Positions 4,171 through 13,361 are shown, counted from the first letter of the stretch. The stretch: 20,120 bases of DNA from Brevundimonas sp. (GCA_022712235.1 JALAGW010000294.1:1-20120), one strand, 5' to 3'. Notes: generated by a model from the sequence alone, not told the origin. Made by a program: numbers and translations.

Positions 4171-6867
4171 ATGAACGCGCCCATCGCCCACCCCCCGCAA
4201 GCTGATCTGAAGCCCGACGCCGGAACGACGCCGGTCATGGCGCAATTCCTGGCGGCCAAGGCCGAGCAGCCGGACGCCATCCTGTTTTTCCGCATGGGCG
4301 ACTTCTACGAGTTGTTCTTCGACGACGCGGTCAAGGCGGCTGGAGCCCTGGGCATCGCCCTGACCAAGCGGGGCAAGCATCAGGGCGAGGACATCCCCAT
4401 GGCCGGGGTGCCGGTCCACGCCATGGACGGCTATCTGGCGCGCCTGATCCGCATGGGCTTCAAGGTCGCCATCTGCGAGCAGCTGGAGAACCCCGCCGAG
4501 GCCAAGAAGCGCGGCTCCAAGGCCGTGGTGCGTCGCGGCGTGGTGCGGGTGGTGACGCCGGGCACCCTGACCGAGGACAGTCTGCTGGACGCGCGCGGGG
4601 CCAACAGGCTGGCGGCGGTGGCGGTGAGGAAAGGCCGGGCGGCGGTGGCCGTGGTCGAGCTGTCGGCCGGGGCGGTGGACTCGGTGGCCTGCGCCCTGAA
4701 CGACCTCGGCGCCGTGCTGGCGGCCTTCCGGCCGTCGGAGGTTCTGGTCCCCGACCGCCTGTTCTCGGACGAGGGGCTGAAGGGGGCGCTGGACGGCTCC
4801 GGCGGAGTGGTCCAGGCCATGCCCCAGGCCCTGGCCGAACCGGTCGGGGCGAGGGACCGGGTGCAGCGTTTGTATGGCGTTTCGGCGCTGGACGGCTTCG
4901 GCGCCTTCGAGGAGGCCGAGGTTTCGGCGCTGGGCCTGATCGCCGCCTATCTGGAGACGACCCAGGCCGGCAAGATTCCGGCCTTGGCCCCGCCGCGCCG
5001 CTCGGGCGAGAGCGGGTTTCTGGCCATCGACCCGGCGACGCGGTTGAGTTTGGAGATCGACCGGACGCAGCGCGGCGAGCGCGACGGCTCCCTGTTGCAC
5101 TGCATCGACCGCAGCGTCACCTCGGGCGGGGCGCGGGCGCTGGCGGAAAGGATTTCGCGGCCCCTGCGCGATCCGGCGGCGATCAACGCCGGACTGGACG
5201 CCGTCGAGTGGCTGCTGGAGCGGCGCGACCTGCGGCGCGATCTGCGCGACGGGCTGCGGTCCTCGGCCGACGTGGCGCGGGCCACCTCGCGTCTGGCGTT
5301 GGGGCGCGGCGGACCGCGCGATCTGGCGGCCATCCGTTCCGGCCTGACGACGGCGCAGGCTCTGGCCGGGCTGTTCGCGGCCTCGGCGAATGATCCTCTG
5401 GCGGGGCCGCCCGCGCGGGTTCTGGCCTGTCTCGACCGGCTGACGCTGGACGGAGAGCTGTCGCACCTGCTGGCCGATCTGGTCGACGGCCTGATGGAGG
5501 AGCCGCCGCATCTGGCGCGCGACGGCGGCTTCGTGAACCCCGGCCACCGCCCCGAACTGGACGCGGCCCGCACCCTGCGCGACGACAGCCGCCGCGTGGT
5601 CGCGGATCTTGAGGCCCGCGCCGTGGCCGAGAGCGGGGTGGCCTTCAAGGTGCGCCACAACGCCGTGCTGGGCTACTTCCTCGAGGCCTCGGCCAAGGCG
5701 GCGGAGAATCTGCTGCGCGCCGGGCCGGACAGTCCCTTCATCCACCGTCAGACCCTGGCCAATCAGGTCCGCTTCACCACGGTCGAACTGTCGGAACTGG
5801 ACGCCAGGATCAGCCAGGCCGGGCACCGCGCCCTGGCCATGGAAGGCGAGACCTTCGAGGCCTGGCGGCGCGAGGTCGCGCGTCTGGCCGGGCCGCTGCA
5901 GGGCGTGGCCGAGGCCCTGGCCGAGCTGGACGCTCATGCGGCCCTGGCGGAATGGGCCGAAGAGGTCGGCGCCGTCCGCCCCGTGGTCGACGACAGCCTC
6001 TGCTTCGACGTCGAGGCCGGACGGCACCCGGTGGTCGAGGCGGCGGTGACGGCCCAGGGCGACCCCTATACCCCGAACAACTGCCGACTGGCGGGCGACG
6101 GCGCCGGGGCCTCGCGCCTGTCGATCGTCACCGGTCCCAACATGGCCGGCAAGTCGACCTTCCTGCGCCAGAACGCGCTTCTGGTGGTGCTGGCCCAGGC
6201 CGGCGCCTTCGTGCCGGCGCGCGCCATGCGGCTGGGCGTGGTGGACCGTCTGTTCAGCCGCGTCGGCGCCGGAGACGATCTGGCGCGCGGCCGTTCGACC
6301 TTCATGATGGAGATGGTCGAGACCGCCGCCATCCTGACCCAGGCCACGTCGCACAGCTTTGTCGTTCTGGACGAGATCGGACGCGGCACCGCCACCTATG
6401 ACGGTCTGGCCATCGCCTGGGCCACGGCCGAGGCCCTGCACGAGACCAACCGCGCCCGCACCCTGTTCGCCACCCATTATCACGAGCTGGCCCAGCTGGA
6501 GGAGCGGCTGGACCACGTCTGCAACCTGTCGATGAAGGCGCGCGAGTGGAACGGCGACCTGGTCTTCCTGCACGAGGCGGCGCCCGGCGCGGCGGACCGC
6601 TCCTACGGGGTGCAGGTGGCCCGGCTGGCAGGCGTGCCGGCCTCGGTCGTGGGGCGCGCCCGCGAGGTGCTGGAACGGCTGGAGAGCGAGAAGACGGCGT
6701 CGGCGCGTCTGGACGACCTGCCCCTGTTCGCCGCCGTGGCCGAGCCGGCTGCGGTTCCGATCAGCTCGGCGCTGGACGACGCGGTCGCGGCCATCGACCC
6801 CGATGAGCTGACCCCGCGCGAGGCGCTGGAGGCGCTGTATCGGCTGAAGGGCTTGTCGCGCTCGTGA
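4171..6867 (+). CDS. mutS: DNA mismatch repair protein MutS
   Basis: This encodes 898 residues, a normal length for alphaproteobacterial MutS. The mismatch-recognition motif GDFYELF places the base-wedging Phe at 45 and its partner Glu at 47. Connector, lever and clamp domains follow (about 140-580), then the ABC-type ATPase: Walker A GPNMAGKST (655-663), Walker B/signature region VVLDEIGRGT (731-740), and ATHYHEL further on. A DLPLF motif (849-853) near the C-terminus fits a beta-clamp binding site, and the last residues (DPDELTPREALEALYRLKGL) are the conserved tail involved in dimer-tetramer assembly. The protein dimer recognises mispairs and recruits MutL. The start at 4171 has no strong ribosome site; the 20 or so residues before the first conserved block (TPVMAQFLAAK) are typical of the family. 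The stop overlaps the glnD GTG by four bases, indicating translational coupling. Confidence 0.98.
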   Translation: MNAPIAHPPQADLKPDAGTTPVMAQFLAAKAEQPDAILFFRMGDFYELFFDDAVKAAGALGIALTKRGKHQGEDIPMAGVPVHAMDGYLARLIRMGFKVAICEQLENPAEAKKRGSKAVVRRGVVRVVTPGTLTEDSLLDARGANRLAAVAVRKGRAAVAVVELSAGAVDSVACALNDLGAVLAAFRPSEVLVPDRLFSDEGLKGALDGSGGVVQAMPQALAEPVGARDRVQRLYGVSALDGFGAFEEAEVSALGLIAAYLETTQAGKIPALAPPRRSGESGFLAIDPATRLSLEIDRTQRGERDGSLLHCIDRSVTSGGARALAERISRPLRDPAAINAGLDAVEWLLERRDLRRDLRDGLRSSADVARATSRLALGRGGPRDLAAIRSGLTTAQALAGLFAASANDPLAGPPARVLACLDRLTLDGELSHLLADLVDGLMEEPPHLARDGGFVNPGHRPELDAARTLRDDSRRVVADLEARAVAESGVAFKVRHNAVLGYFLEASAKAAENLLRAGPDSPFIHRQTLANQVRFTTVELSELDARISQAGHRALAMEGETFEAWRREVARLAGPLQGVAEALAELDAHAALAEWAEEVGAVRPVVDDSLCFDVEAGRHPVVEAAVTAQGDPYTPNNCRLAGDGAGASRLSIVTGPNMAGKSTFLRQNALLVVLAQAGAFVPARAMRLGVVDRLFSRVGAGDDLARGRSTFMMEMVETAAILTQATSHSFVVLDEIGRGTATYDGLAIAWATAEALHETNRARTLFATHYHELAQLEERLDHVCNLSMKAREWNGDLVFLHEAAPGAADRSYGVQVARLAGVPASVVGRAREVLERLESEKTASARLDDLPLFAAVAEPAAVPISSALDDAVAAIDPDELTPREALEALYRLKGLSRS

Positions 6868-9554
6868 CCTCTGCGGCGGCCCTTGATCCGCGTCTGGTTC
6901 AGGCCGCCTCGGCGCCCGACGCCCGCGCCGCCGTCACCGCGCTCTTGCGCGAAAACTTCGCCATAGACCGCGCCCGCATCGCCCGGCGGCTGGAGGGCGG
7001 GATCGACGGGGCCGAGGCGGCGCGCCTCTACGCCGCCGCAGCGGACGCCATGCTGACCAGTCTGTGGCGCGTGGCGACCGAGGTCCTGCATCCGGCGTCG
7101 CCGGATCGCCTCGGCCTGCTGGCGGTCGGCGGCTATGGTCGGGGCGTCCTGGCCCCCTTTTCCGATCTCGACCTGCTGTTTCTGCGATCGGGACAGACCG
7201 CCGACGCCCGCACGACGGCGGTGATCGAATTCGTCCACTATGTCCTCTGGGACTTAGGCGCGAAGGTCGGTTCGGCCTCGCGTTCCGTCGGCGAGACCCT
7301 GGAGTTGGCGCGCAGCGACATGACGGTTCGGACCGCCCTGCTGGAAGGGCGGGTGCTGGCCGGCGACATGGCCCTGGGCGAAGGCCTGCTGAAGCGGTTC
7401 CGCGCCGAGGTGGCCAGGGCCGATCCCCGCCCCTTCATCGCGGCCAAGATGGAGGAGCGCGACGTCCGCCTGCAGAAGACCGGGGCGGTGCGCTATCGCG
7501 TCGAGCCCAACGTCAAGGACGGCAAGGGGGGCTTGCGCGACCTGAACACCCTGTTCTGGATCGCCCGGTCGCTGGCGCCGGACAGCGAGCGGGGGCAGGC
7601 GGCGCTGGAGGGTCTGTTGAGCGCGCGCGAGCTGCGCAGCTTCCGCGAGGCCATCGGCTTCCTGTGGAGCGTGCGAATCCATCTGCATCTGGCGGCGGGT
7701 CGGGCGGAGGAGAAGCTGACCTTCGACTTCCAGCCCGAGATCGCACGGCGCATGGGCTGGCGCGGGCGCGGCGACGAACTGGCCGTCGAGCGCTTCATGC
7801 GCCGTTATTTTCAGGTGGCGCGCGAGGTCGGCGCCCTGACCCGCGCCGTCTCGGCCCAGTTGGAGGCGCGTCAGCAGAAGAAGGCGCAGGGGCTGGCGCG
7901 CGGCCTGTCGCGGCTGATCCCCAGGCGACGGGCGAAGCTGGCCCTTGACGGTCTGGCCATCGAGGGCGGGCGGCTGACGGTGACGGGGGGCTCGGTCTTC
8001 GCCCATGATCCGGTGCGGCTGCTGCTGCTGTTCGTCGAGGCCGACCGGCTGGATCTGGACCTGCACCCTGACGCCTTCGCCGCCGTGATCCGCGCCCTGC
8101 CTCTGGTGACGCCGGCGCTGCGACGCGACCCGCGCGCGGCCGAGGCCTTCCTGAAGGTGCTGGCGCACGGAGCGCGGCCCTACCGCGTCCTGTCGATCAT
8201 GAACGAGACGGGCCTGCTGGGGCGGTTCCTGCCCGAATGGGGGCGGATCGCCGGCCAGACCCAGTTCAACATGTACCACGCCTATACGGTGGACGAGCAC
8301 ACCCTGCAGGCGGTGGGCATCATCAACGACATCGCGCGCGGCAAGCTGGAGGCCGATCATCCGGCCTCGACCGCCATCATCCACCGCACCGCCGACATCG
8401 AAGCCCTGATGCTGGCCATGCTGCTGCACGACGTGGGCAAGGGCGGGGACCGGGGGCAGCTGGAAGACGGGGCCATCGCCGCGCGCCGGGCGTGCGAGCG
8501 GCTGGGCGTCGATCCGCGCCGGATCGAGCTGGTGGTCTGGCTGGTGCGCCATCACCTGCTGATGAGCGACTATGCCCAGAAACGCGACGTATCCGACCCC
8601 TCGACCGTGCGCGCCTTCGCCGAGGCGGTGGGGGACCCGGAACGTCTGCGGATGCTGATGGTCCTGACCGTGGCCGACATCCGCGCCGTGGGGCCGGGGG
8701 TGTGGAACGGCTGGAAGGGCCAGCTGATGCGCGCCCTGTTCGAGGCGACCGAGGCCCTGTTCCGCGGCGACGCCGTGACGCGCGAGGACCCGCTGGTCGA
8801 TCATCCGGCCCTGGTGGAGCGGGCCCGCCGCGAAGGGGCGGCGGTCGAGGCCCTGCCCGCCGAGGGGCCGCTGGAATCCACCGCCCGCGTGGCGGTGGCG
8901 GCGCTGGACCGGCCGGGGCTGTTCGCCGACCTAGCCGCCACCCTGGCCCTGGCCGGGGCCGACGTGGTCGGGGCGCGGCTGGCCACGGCGGAGGACGGCA
9001 CGGCCCTGGACGTGTTCGAGATTCAGGACGGGGCGGGCGAGGCCTATGGGCAGCGCGAGCCGCGTCGGCTGGCCATCCTGGTCAAGGCGCTGGAGCGGGC
9101 GGCGCAGAAGGGGGCGAGGACCTCGGCGGTGGAGACCCCGCGCGTCAGCGCCCGCCGCGCCGTGTTCGAGGTCCGGCCGGTGGTGCGCATCGACGCCGAT
9201 ACGGGCGCCAGCGCCGTGGTGGTCGAGGTCTCGGGCGCGGACCGGCCCGGCCTGCTGGCCGATCTGGCGCGGACCATCTCGGCCCACGGCTATTCGACCC
9301 GATCGGCCCACATCGCCAGCTTCGGCGAACGGGCGGTGGACGGCTTCTACATCACCGACGCGGATGGCGCGAAGCCGAGGGATGCGGCGCGGCTGGAAGG
9401 GCTCAAGGCCGGGCTGCTGGAGGTTCTGGACCGGGCGCCCCAGGGGCCGGCGGGGCGGCGCATCACGCCGGTGCGAGCCAGCGTGCGCGCCGTCTCCGAT
9501 CTGGAAGGCGAGATCGGACGCAAGCCCGTATCCAGCGGGTCGCGGGCGCGCTAA
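6864..9554 (+). CDS. glnD: Bifunctional PII uridylyltransferase/uridylyl-removing enzyme GlnD
   Basis: This encodes 896 residues, starting with GTG inside the mutS stop (GTGA). Domains in order are a nucleotidyltransferase with GGYGRG (89-94) and SDLDLL (100-105) supplying the metal-binding aspartates D101 and D103; the GlnD signature EPNVKDGKGGLRDL (214-227); an HD phosphohydrolase from about H479 with the HD pair H522-D523 in LHDVGKGG; and two ACT domains (about 675-750 with LDRPGLFADLA, and about 785-860 with ADRPGLLADLA). The enzyme adds UMP to PII proteins when glutamine is low and removes it when glutamine is high, the ACT domains sensing glutamine. All catalytic residues appear intact in both activities. 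It is sandwiched between mutS and murJ in one direction, an order known from Caulobacterales, with no obvious functional link to its neighbours beyond co-transcription. Confidence 0.98.
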   Translation: MTSAAALDPRLVQAASAPDARAAVTALLRENFAIDRARIARRLEGGIDGAEAARLYAAAADAMLTSLWRVATEVLHPASPDRLGLLAVGGYGRGVLAPFSDLDLLFLRSGQTADARTTAVIEFVHYVLWDLGAKVGSASRSVGETLELARSDMTVRTALLEGRVLAGDMALGEGLLKRFRAEVARADPRPFIAAKMEERDVRLQKTGAVRYRVEPNVKDGKGGLRDLNTLFWIARSLAPDSERGQAALEGLLSARELRSFREAIGFLWSVRIHLHLAAGRAEEKLTFDFQPEIARRMGWRGRGDELAVERFMRRYFQVAREVGALTRAVSAQLEARQQKKAQGLARGLSRLIPRRRAKLALDGLAIEGGRLTVTGGSVFAHDPVRLLLLFVEADRLDLDLHPDAFAAVIRALPLVTPALRRDPRAAEAFLKVLAHGARPYRVLSIMNETGLLGRFLPEWGRIAGQTQFNMYHAYTVDEHTLQAVGIINDIARGKLEADHPASTAIIHRTADIEALMLAMLLHDVGKGGDRGQLEDGAIAARRACERLGVDPRRIELVVWLVRHHLLMSDYAQKRDVSDPSTVRAFAEAVGDPERLRMLMVLTVADIRAVGPGVWNGWKGQLMRALFEATEALFRGDAVTREDPLVDHPALVERARREGAAVEALPAEGPLESTARVAVAALDRPGLFADLAATLALAGADVVGARLATAEDGTALDVFEIQDGAGEAYGQREPRRLAILVKALERAAQKGARTSAVETPRVSARRAVFEVRPVVRIDADTGASAVVVEVSGADRPGLLADLARTISAHGYSTRSAHIASFGERAVDGFYITDADGAKPRDAARLEGLKAGLLEVLDRAPQGPAGRRITPVRASVRAVSDLEGEIGRKPVSSGSRAR

Positions 9555-9585
9555 GGCGTTGGTCGGGCGAGCACAGAGACCAGCC

Positions 9586-11292
9586 GTGAACGACAAGACC
9601 GATCCCATCGAACCGGCCGCGCCGATCTCGGCCGCCAACGCTACGGTGGAGCCTGTCGTTCAGCCGCCGGCCGCCTCGACCACGGTGAAGGGTGATGCGC
9701 CCAAAGGGGGGGGCGTGATGCGCTCCTCGGCCATATTCAGCGCCATGACCCTGCTCAGCCGTCTGGCCGGGTTCGCGCGCGACGTGGTGATCTCGGCGGC
9801 CCTGGGGGCCTCGGCGGGACCGGCGGCCGACGCCTACAACACCGCTCTGAACTTCCCCAACCTGTTCCGCCGCATCTTCGCCGAAGGGGCCTTCGCCGCC
9901 GCCTTCGTGCCGGCCTACGCCAAGACGCTGAAGACCGAAGGCGAGGCCGTGGCCGACCAGGTCGCCACCGACGCCCTGGCCGCCGTGGCGGCGACGACGG
10001 TGGTCCTGACCATCGTCGCCCAGCTGACCATGCCGTGGCTGATGACCGTCATCAACATCGGCTTCCTCGATGATCCGGCGCGCTTCAAGCTGGCGGTGAT
10101 CCTGACCCAGATCACCATGCCCTACCTGCCCTGCATGGCCATCGCCTCCCTGCTGTCGGGCGTGCTGAACGCCCGCGGGCGCTTCATCGTCTCGGGCGCC
10201 TATCCCATCCTGCTGAACCTGATCATGCTGGCCGCCGTCTGGCCGGTGAGGGGCGATCAGATCGACGCCGCCTACGCCGCCTCATGGGGGGTGCTGGTCG
10301 CGGGCGTGGCCCAGGCGGGCCTGTGCTGGTGGGCGGCGAGAAAGGCCGGGGCCAATATCCGCCTGACCCTGCCGAGGCTGACCCCGGCGGTGAAGGCCAT
10401 CATCATCACCGCCATTCCCGCCGCCATCGGCAACAGCGCGACCCAGATCAACGTCTTCATCTCGGGCAACCTGTCCAGCTTCGTGGCGGGCGGGCGGACC
10501 TGGCTGGCCACGGCGGACCGGCTGTATCAACTGCCGCTCGGTCTGGTCGGCGTCGCCATCGGCATCGCCCTGCTGCCCAGGCTGTCGGCGGCGGTGGCGT
10601 CGCAGGACCACGCCCAGCAGCAGGCCTCGATGGACGAGGCCCTGGCCCTGTCCATGGCCCTGACCCTGCCGGCGGCGGCGGCCCTGCTGGCCATGCCCTA
10701 TTTCCTGATCGACGCCCTGTTCACGCGCGCCGCCTTCCTGCAGGTCGACGCCGTCAACACGGCCCAGGCCCTGTTCCAGTTCGGCTGGGGCGTGCCGGCC
10801 TTCGTCCTGATCCGCATCCTGGCCCCGGCCTTTTTCGCGCGCGGCGACACGCGCCGGCCCATGGCCTTCGCCCTGGTCTCGGTGGCGGTGAACGCGGCGC
10901 TGGCCATCGCCCTGTTCAACCTCGGCATGGGCATCTCGGGCATCGCGGCGGCGGTCAGCGCGGCGGCCTGGACCAACGCCCTGCTGCTGGGCGCCACCCT
11001 GTGGCGGCGCGGCCATTACCGGCCGAGCCCGGCGGCGGCCTCGCGGCTGGCGCGCATCCTGTTGGCCAGCGTCGGCCTGGGCGTGGTGGTCGGCGTCGCC
11101 TCCTGGGCGCGGCCGATGCTGCAGGTGCCGGTCGAGGCCCTGCTGGGCGCGCTCGGATCGGACCACGGCGCCAAGGAGCTGACCCTTCTGGCTGTGGTGG
11201 CGGCGGGCGGCCTGACCTATGTCGCCCTGGCCTTCGCCACCCGCGCGATCACCGTCGCCGAGATCAAGGGTCTGATCCGCAAGGGACGGTAG
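9586..11292 (+). CDS. murJ: Lipid II flippase MurJ (MviN)
   Basis: This encodes 568 residues from a GTG at 9586. An alternative ATG at 9718 would give 524 residues, closer to the usual length, and follows a G-rich stretch (AAAGGGGGGG). I prefer 9586 because the extra 44 codons have the same high third-position GC as the gene body, but this is uncertain. The extension is Ala/Pro-rich and hydrophilic, so a cytoplasmic tail. The membrane core begins SSAIFSAMTLLSRLAGFARD and continues with the MurJ signature NFPNLFRRIFAEGAFAAAFVP; about 14 hydrophobic helices follow. MurJ moves lipid-linked peptidoglycan precursor across the inner membrane and is essential in most bacteria. It lies 31 bases after glnD, most likely in the same transcript, and converges on the lipoprotein gene with a 16-base gap. 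Confidence 0.96.
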   Translation: MNDKTDPIEPAAPISAANATVEPVVQPPAASTTVKGDAPKGGGVMRSSAIFSAMTLLSRLAGFARDVVISAALGASAGPAADAYNTALNFPNLFRRIFAEGAFAAAFVPAYAKTLKTEGEAVADQVATDALAAVAATTVVLTIVAQLTMPWLMTVINIGFLDDPARFKLAVILTQITMPYLPCMAIASLLSGVLNARGRFIVSGAYPILLNLIMLAAVWPVRGDQIDAAYAASWGVLVAGVAQAGLCWWAARKAGANIRLTLPRLTPAVKAIIITAIPAAIGNSATQINVFISGNLSSFVAGGRTWLATADRLYQLPLGLVGVAIGIALLPRLSAAVASQDHAQQQASMDEALALSMALTLPAAAALLAMPYFLIDALFTRAAFLQVDAVNTAQALFQFGWGVPAFVLIRILAPAFFARGDTRRPMAFALVSVAVNAALAIALFNLGMGISGIAAAVSAAAWTNALLLGATLWRRGHYRPSPAAASRLARILLASVGLGVVVGVASWARPMLQVPVEALLGALGSDHGAKELTLLAVVAAGGLTYVALAFATRAITVAEIKGLIRKGR

Positions 11293-11308
11293 CCGGGCGG
11301 CGGGGCCG

Positions 11309-12034
11309 TCAACGCGGTTGCGACGACCGTTTCCCCGCCCCCGGCCACGAGGGCCGCGCCACGAGGCGTGAGCCCTCGCGGACGATGAGGTTTTCTTCAA
11401 CCCCGGCGGTGGTCAGAAGCTCCAGGGCGCGCTCAGTCTGGCCTTTGCCGCCGGCCTCGGTCGCGACGACCGTGACGCGGAGCCGGTGCCCGTTCTGGGG
11501 CGAGGCGAAGCGCCCTTCGGCGCGTCCCTCGTGCATGGCGAGGTCCATGCGTCCGGGCGCGAGGTCTGGGCCTGGATGGACGGACTTGAGCGTCACGACC
11601 GCGCTGGAAAGAGATGAACTCGAGGTCAAGGCGTGGACTTCAGCGTCGGCAGGCCCCTGAAACACCTCCAGCGTCAGAACCGGCGGGACGCCTTCCTGCC
11701 AGACCGAGGCTCGCTTGTGGAGCGTAAGGCAAAGCCGCTCGTTCGGCTGCGACGGCCAACTGAACGACGTATCCGTGCCGTAGGCCAGAAGCGGAGCCGA
11801 GCGCGTCCTTTTTGATCGCGACGCGACAGGCACTGTGTGCGGCCAATAGGCGGCGCCCAGCACGCTGCTTGTCGCAGGTCGATTGTTGACGTCCTGCATC
11901 AGGCTCCAGTCGCAAGGTCCGTCGCTGTGGGCGACCGATAGCTGGACCAGATTGGGTTTCTCCTGCGCGGGCGGTCGCGTCGCGCAGGCGCCGACGGCCG
12001 TCGCGAGGATCAGTGCGGCGCAAGCATGTTTCAT
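11309..12034 (-). CDS. Orphan predicted lipoprotein, function unknown
   Basis: This encodes 241 residues. A short signal (KHACAALILATAVGAC) ends in a lipobox-like VGAC with the lipidated cysteine at 17, followed by a Thr/Arg/Pro-rich linker, so it is probably anchored to the inner or outer membrane and faces the periplasm. The body is hydrophilic with a Ser-rich stretch (LTSSSSLSSAVV, about 137-148) and likely beta structure; I do not recognise a domain. Other cysteines occur at C41 and about C101. There is no strong ribosome site before the ATG at 12034. Codon use is less GC-biased than in the flanking murJ and trpS genes, and it lies on the opposite strand inside an otherwise conserved gene order, which suggests later acquisition. 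Its coding frame is supported by the intact signal/lipobox, but product and role are unknown. Confidence 0.68.
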   Translation of the reverse strand: MKHACAALILATAVGACATRPPAQEKPNLVQLSVAHSDGPCDWSLMQDVNNRPATSSVLGAAYWPHTVPVASRSKRTRSAPLLAYGTDTSFSWPSQPNERLCLTLHKRASVWQEGVPPVLTLEVFQGPADAEVHALTSSSSLSSAVVTLKSVHPGPDLAPGRMDLAMHEGRAEGRFASPQNGHRLRVTVVATEAGGKGQTERALELLTTAGVEENLIVREGSRLVARPSWPGAGKRSSQPR

Positions 12035-12099
12035 GGATCGACGCTATGTGAGTTCGTCCCGCCTGGTCAACAGTCGCGTCGACGGCCCTCTCGCCTTGC

Positions 12100-12130
12100 C
12101 CTTCGCGCTGCGAGACGATAAGCGCGAAGG
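12100..12130. repeat. Perfect 10-bp inverted repeat in the lipoprotein-trpS gap
   Basis: CCTTCGCGCT (12100-12109) and AGCGCGAAGG (12121-12130) are exact reverse complements around an 11-base spacer. No T-run follows on either strand, so it is not an ordinary terminator. It lies in the 218-base divergent region between the lipoprotein gene and trpS, where the promoters of both must be; the rest of the gap shows nothing I can assign. It could be an operator or an mRNA leader hairpin for trpS. Confidence 0.4.
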
Positions 12131-12252
12131 CATGGCTCATTCGGGATACATCTTCGTCGCCCGGCGATGGCGCGGCTGACTGTTCACCGCACGACCCCGC
12201 ACGCCTGCGCGCGCGCCGAATTCCAGCCTTTTGAAGTCCCGAGAACCTTTCC

Positions 12253-13290
12253 ATGACTGATCAGACCCCGGCCCCCTACACCGGTCCGCGCCGCATCCTG
12301 TCCGGCATCCAGGCCTCCGGCGCCCTGCACCTGGGCAACTACCTGGGCGCCCTGAAGCGCTTCACCGAGCTGCAGGACACGGGCGCGCCCCTGTTCGTCT
12401 TCGTCGCCGACATGCACGCCATCACCGTCTGGCAGGAGCCCGAGAAGCTGACGGCCCAGACGCGCGAGATCGCGGCGGCCTATCTGGCGGCGGGTCTGGA
12501 CCCGGCCAGGGCGACCATCTTCCCGCAGTCGGCCGTGCCGGCCCACGCCGAGCTGGCCTGGATCTTCAACTGCGTCGCCCGCCTCGGCTGGCTGGACCGG
12601 ATGCCCCAGGTCAAGGAGAAGTCGGGCAAGCACAAGGAACGCTCCAGCGTCGGTCTCTACACCTATCCGGTGCTGCAGGCGGCGGACATCCTGCTCTACA
12701 AGGCGACCGAGGTGCCGGTCGGCGAGGACCAGAAGCAGCATCTGGAGCTGACCCGCGACATCGCCGCCAGGTTCAACAACGACTTCGGCGCGCCCAACTT
12801 CTTCCCCCAGCCTGAACCGCTGATCCAGGGACCGGGCACGCGGGTCATGAGCCTGCGCGACGGGTCGGCCAAGATGTCCAAGTCCGATCCGTCGGACCTG
12901 TCGCGCATCAACCTGACCGACGACGCGGACGCCATCGCCGCCAAGATCAAGAAGGCCAAGTCGGACATGGATGTCCTGCCCGACACGGTCGAGGGTCTGG
13001 AAGGGCGGCCCGAGGCGAAGAACCTGGTGGCCATCTACGCCGCCCTTTCGGACACCACGCGCGAGGCCGTTCTGGCCGAGTTCGGCGGTCAGGGCTTCGG
13101 CGCCTTCAAGCCGAAGCTGGCCGAGCTGGCGGTCACGTCGATGGCTCCGGTCACCGCCGAGATGCGCCGCCTGATGGCCGATCCGGCCGAGATCGACCGC
13201 GCCCTGGCCGTCGGCGCCGAACGCGCTCGCGAGGTGGCCCAGCCGGTGGTGGACGAGGTCAAGAAGATCGTCGGCTTCTGGCGGGGCTGA
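12253..13290 (+). CDS. trpS: Tryptophanyl-tRNA synthetase
   Basis: This encodes 345 residues, the normal length for bacterial TrpS. It is a class I synthetase: the HIGH-equivalent HLGN is at 26-29 within GALHLGNYLGAL, and KMSKS is at 207-211 in AKMSKSDPSD. Between them are the family motifs ADMHAIT, FPQSAVPAHAELAW, TYPVLQAADILLY and PVGEDQKQHLELTRDIA, which build the tryptophan and ATP pockets. It charges tRNA-Trp in the cytoplasm. The ATG at 12253 is confirmed by the family N-terminus although the upstream sequence offers only a poor ribosome site. It continues the mutS-glnD-murJ direction but is separated from murJ by the opposite-strand lipoprotein gene, so it needs its own promoter in the gap. 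Confidence 0.98.
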   Translation: MTDQTPAPYTGPRRILSGIQASGALHLGNYLGALKRFTELQDTGAPLFVFVADMHAITVWQEPEKLTAQTREIAAAYLAAGLDPARATIFPQSAVPAHAELAWIFNCVARLGWLDRMPQVKEKSGKHKERSSVGLYTYPVLQAADILLYKATEVPVGEDQKQHLELTRDIAARFNNDFGAPNFFPQPEPLIQGPGTRVMSLRDGSAKMSKSDPSDLSRINLTDDADAIAAKIKKAKSDMDVLPDTVEGLEGRPEAKNLVAIYAALSDTTREAVLAEFGGQGFGAFKPKLAELAVTSMAPVTAEMRRLMADPAEIDRALAVGAERAREVAQPVVDEVKKIVGFWRG

Positions 13291-13311
13291 TCGGCCGTTT
13301 TCGGATGTGAC

Positions 13312-13340
13312 GGCCCTGTCGCGGGTTTCGCGGCGGGGCC
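13312..13340 (+). terminator. Weak terminator-like hairpin after trpS
   Basis: GGCCC (13312-13316) can pair with GGGCC (13336-13340), with further G-C pairing possible inside (CGC with GCG). It is followed only by TTCG, so termination would be inefficient. The position, 22 bases after trpS and 22 before the acetyltransferase gene, fits an attenuating or weak terminator. Confidence 0.33.
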
Positions 13341-13361
13341 TTCGCGCCTAGATCACCGGTC

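Noticed and set aside
4156..6573. 805-residue open frame on the minus strand across mutS
   Set aside because: It is antisense to an intact, motif-complete mutS. Its Gln/His/Arg/Gly-rich composition is the usual mirror of high-GC coding sequence.
7254..8804. 516-residue minus-strand open frame across glnD
   Set aside because: Shadow of glnD, with His/Gln/Arg-rich low-complexity translation and no promoter or ribosome site.
9046..9585. Upstream extension of the murJ open frame into glnD
   Set aside because: This part is out-of-frame glnD coding sequence (Arg/Gly/Pro/Trp-rich); MurJ starts at 9586 or 9718.
12035..12252. Tryptophan attenuator or leader peptide before trpS
   Set aside because: I find no short ORF with consecutive Trp codons and no terminator/antiterminator pair.
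11640..12254. Minus-strand frame overlapping the lipoprotein gene and running to the trpS start
   Set aside because: No ribosome site, no signal or domain; the alternative frame has a clean signal peptide and lipobox.
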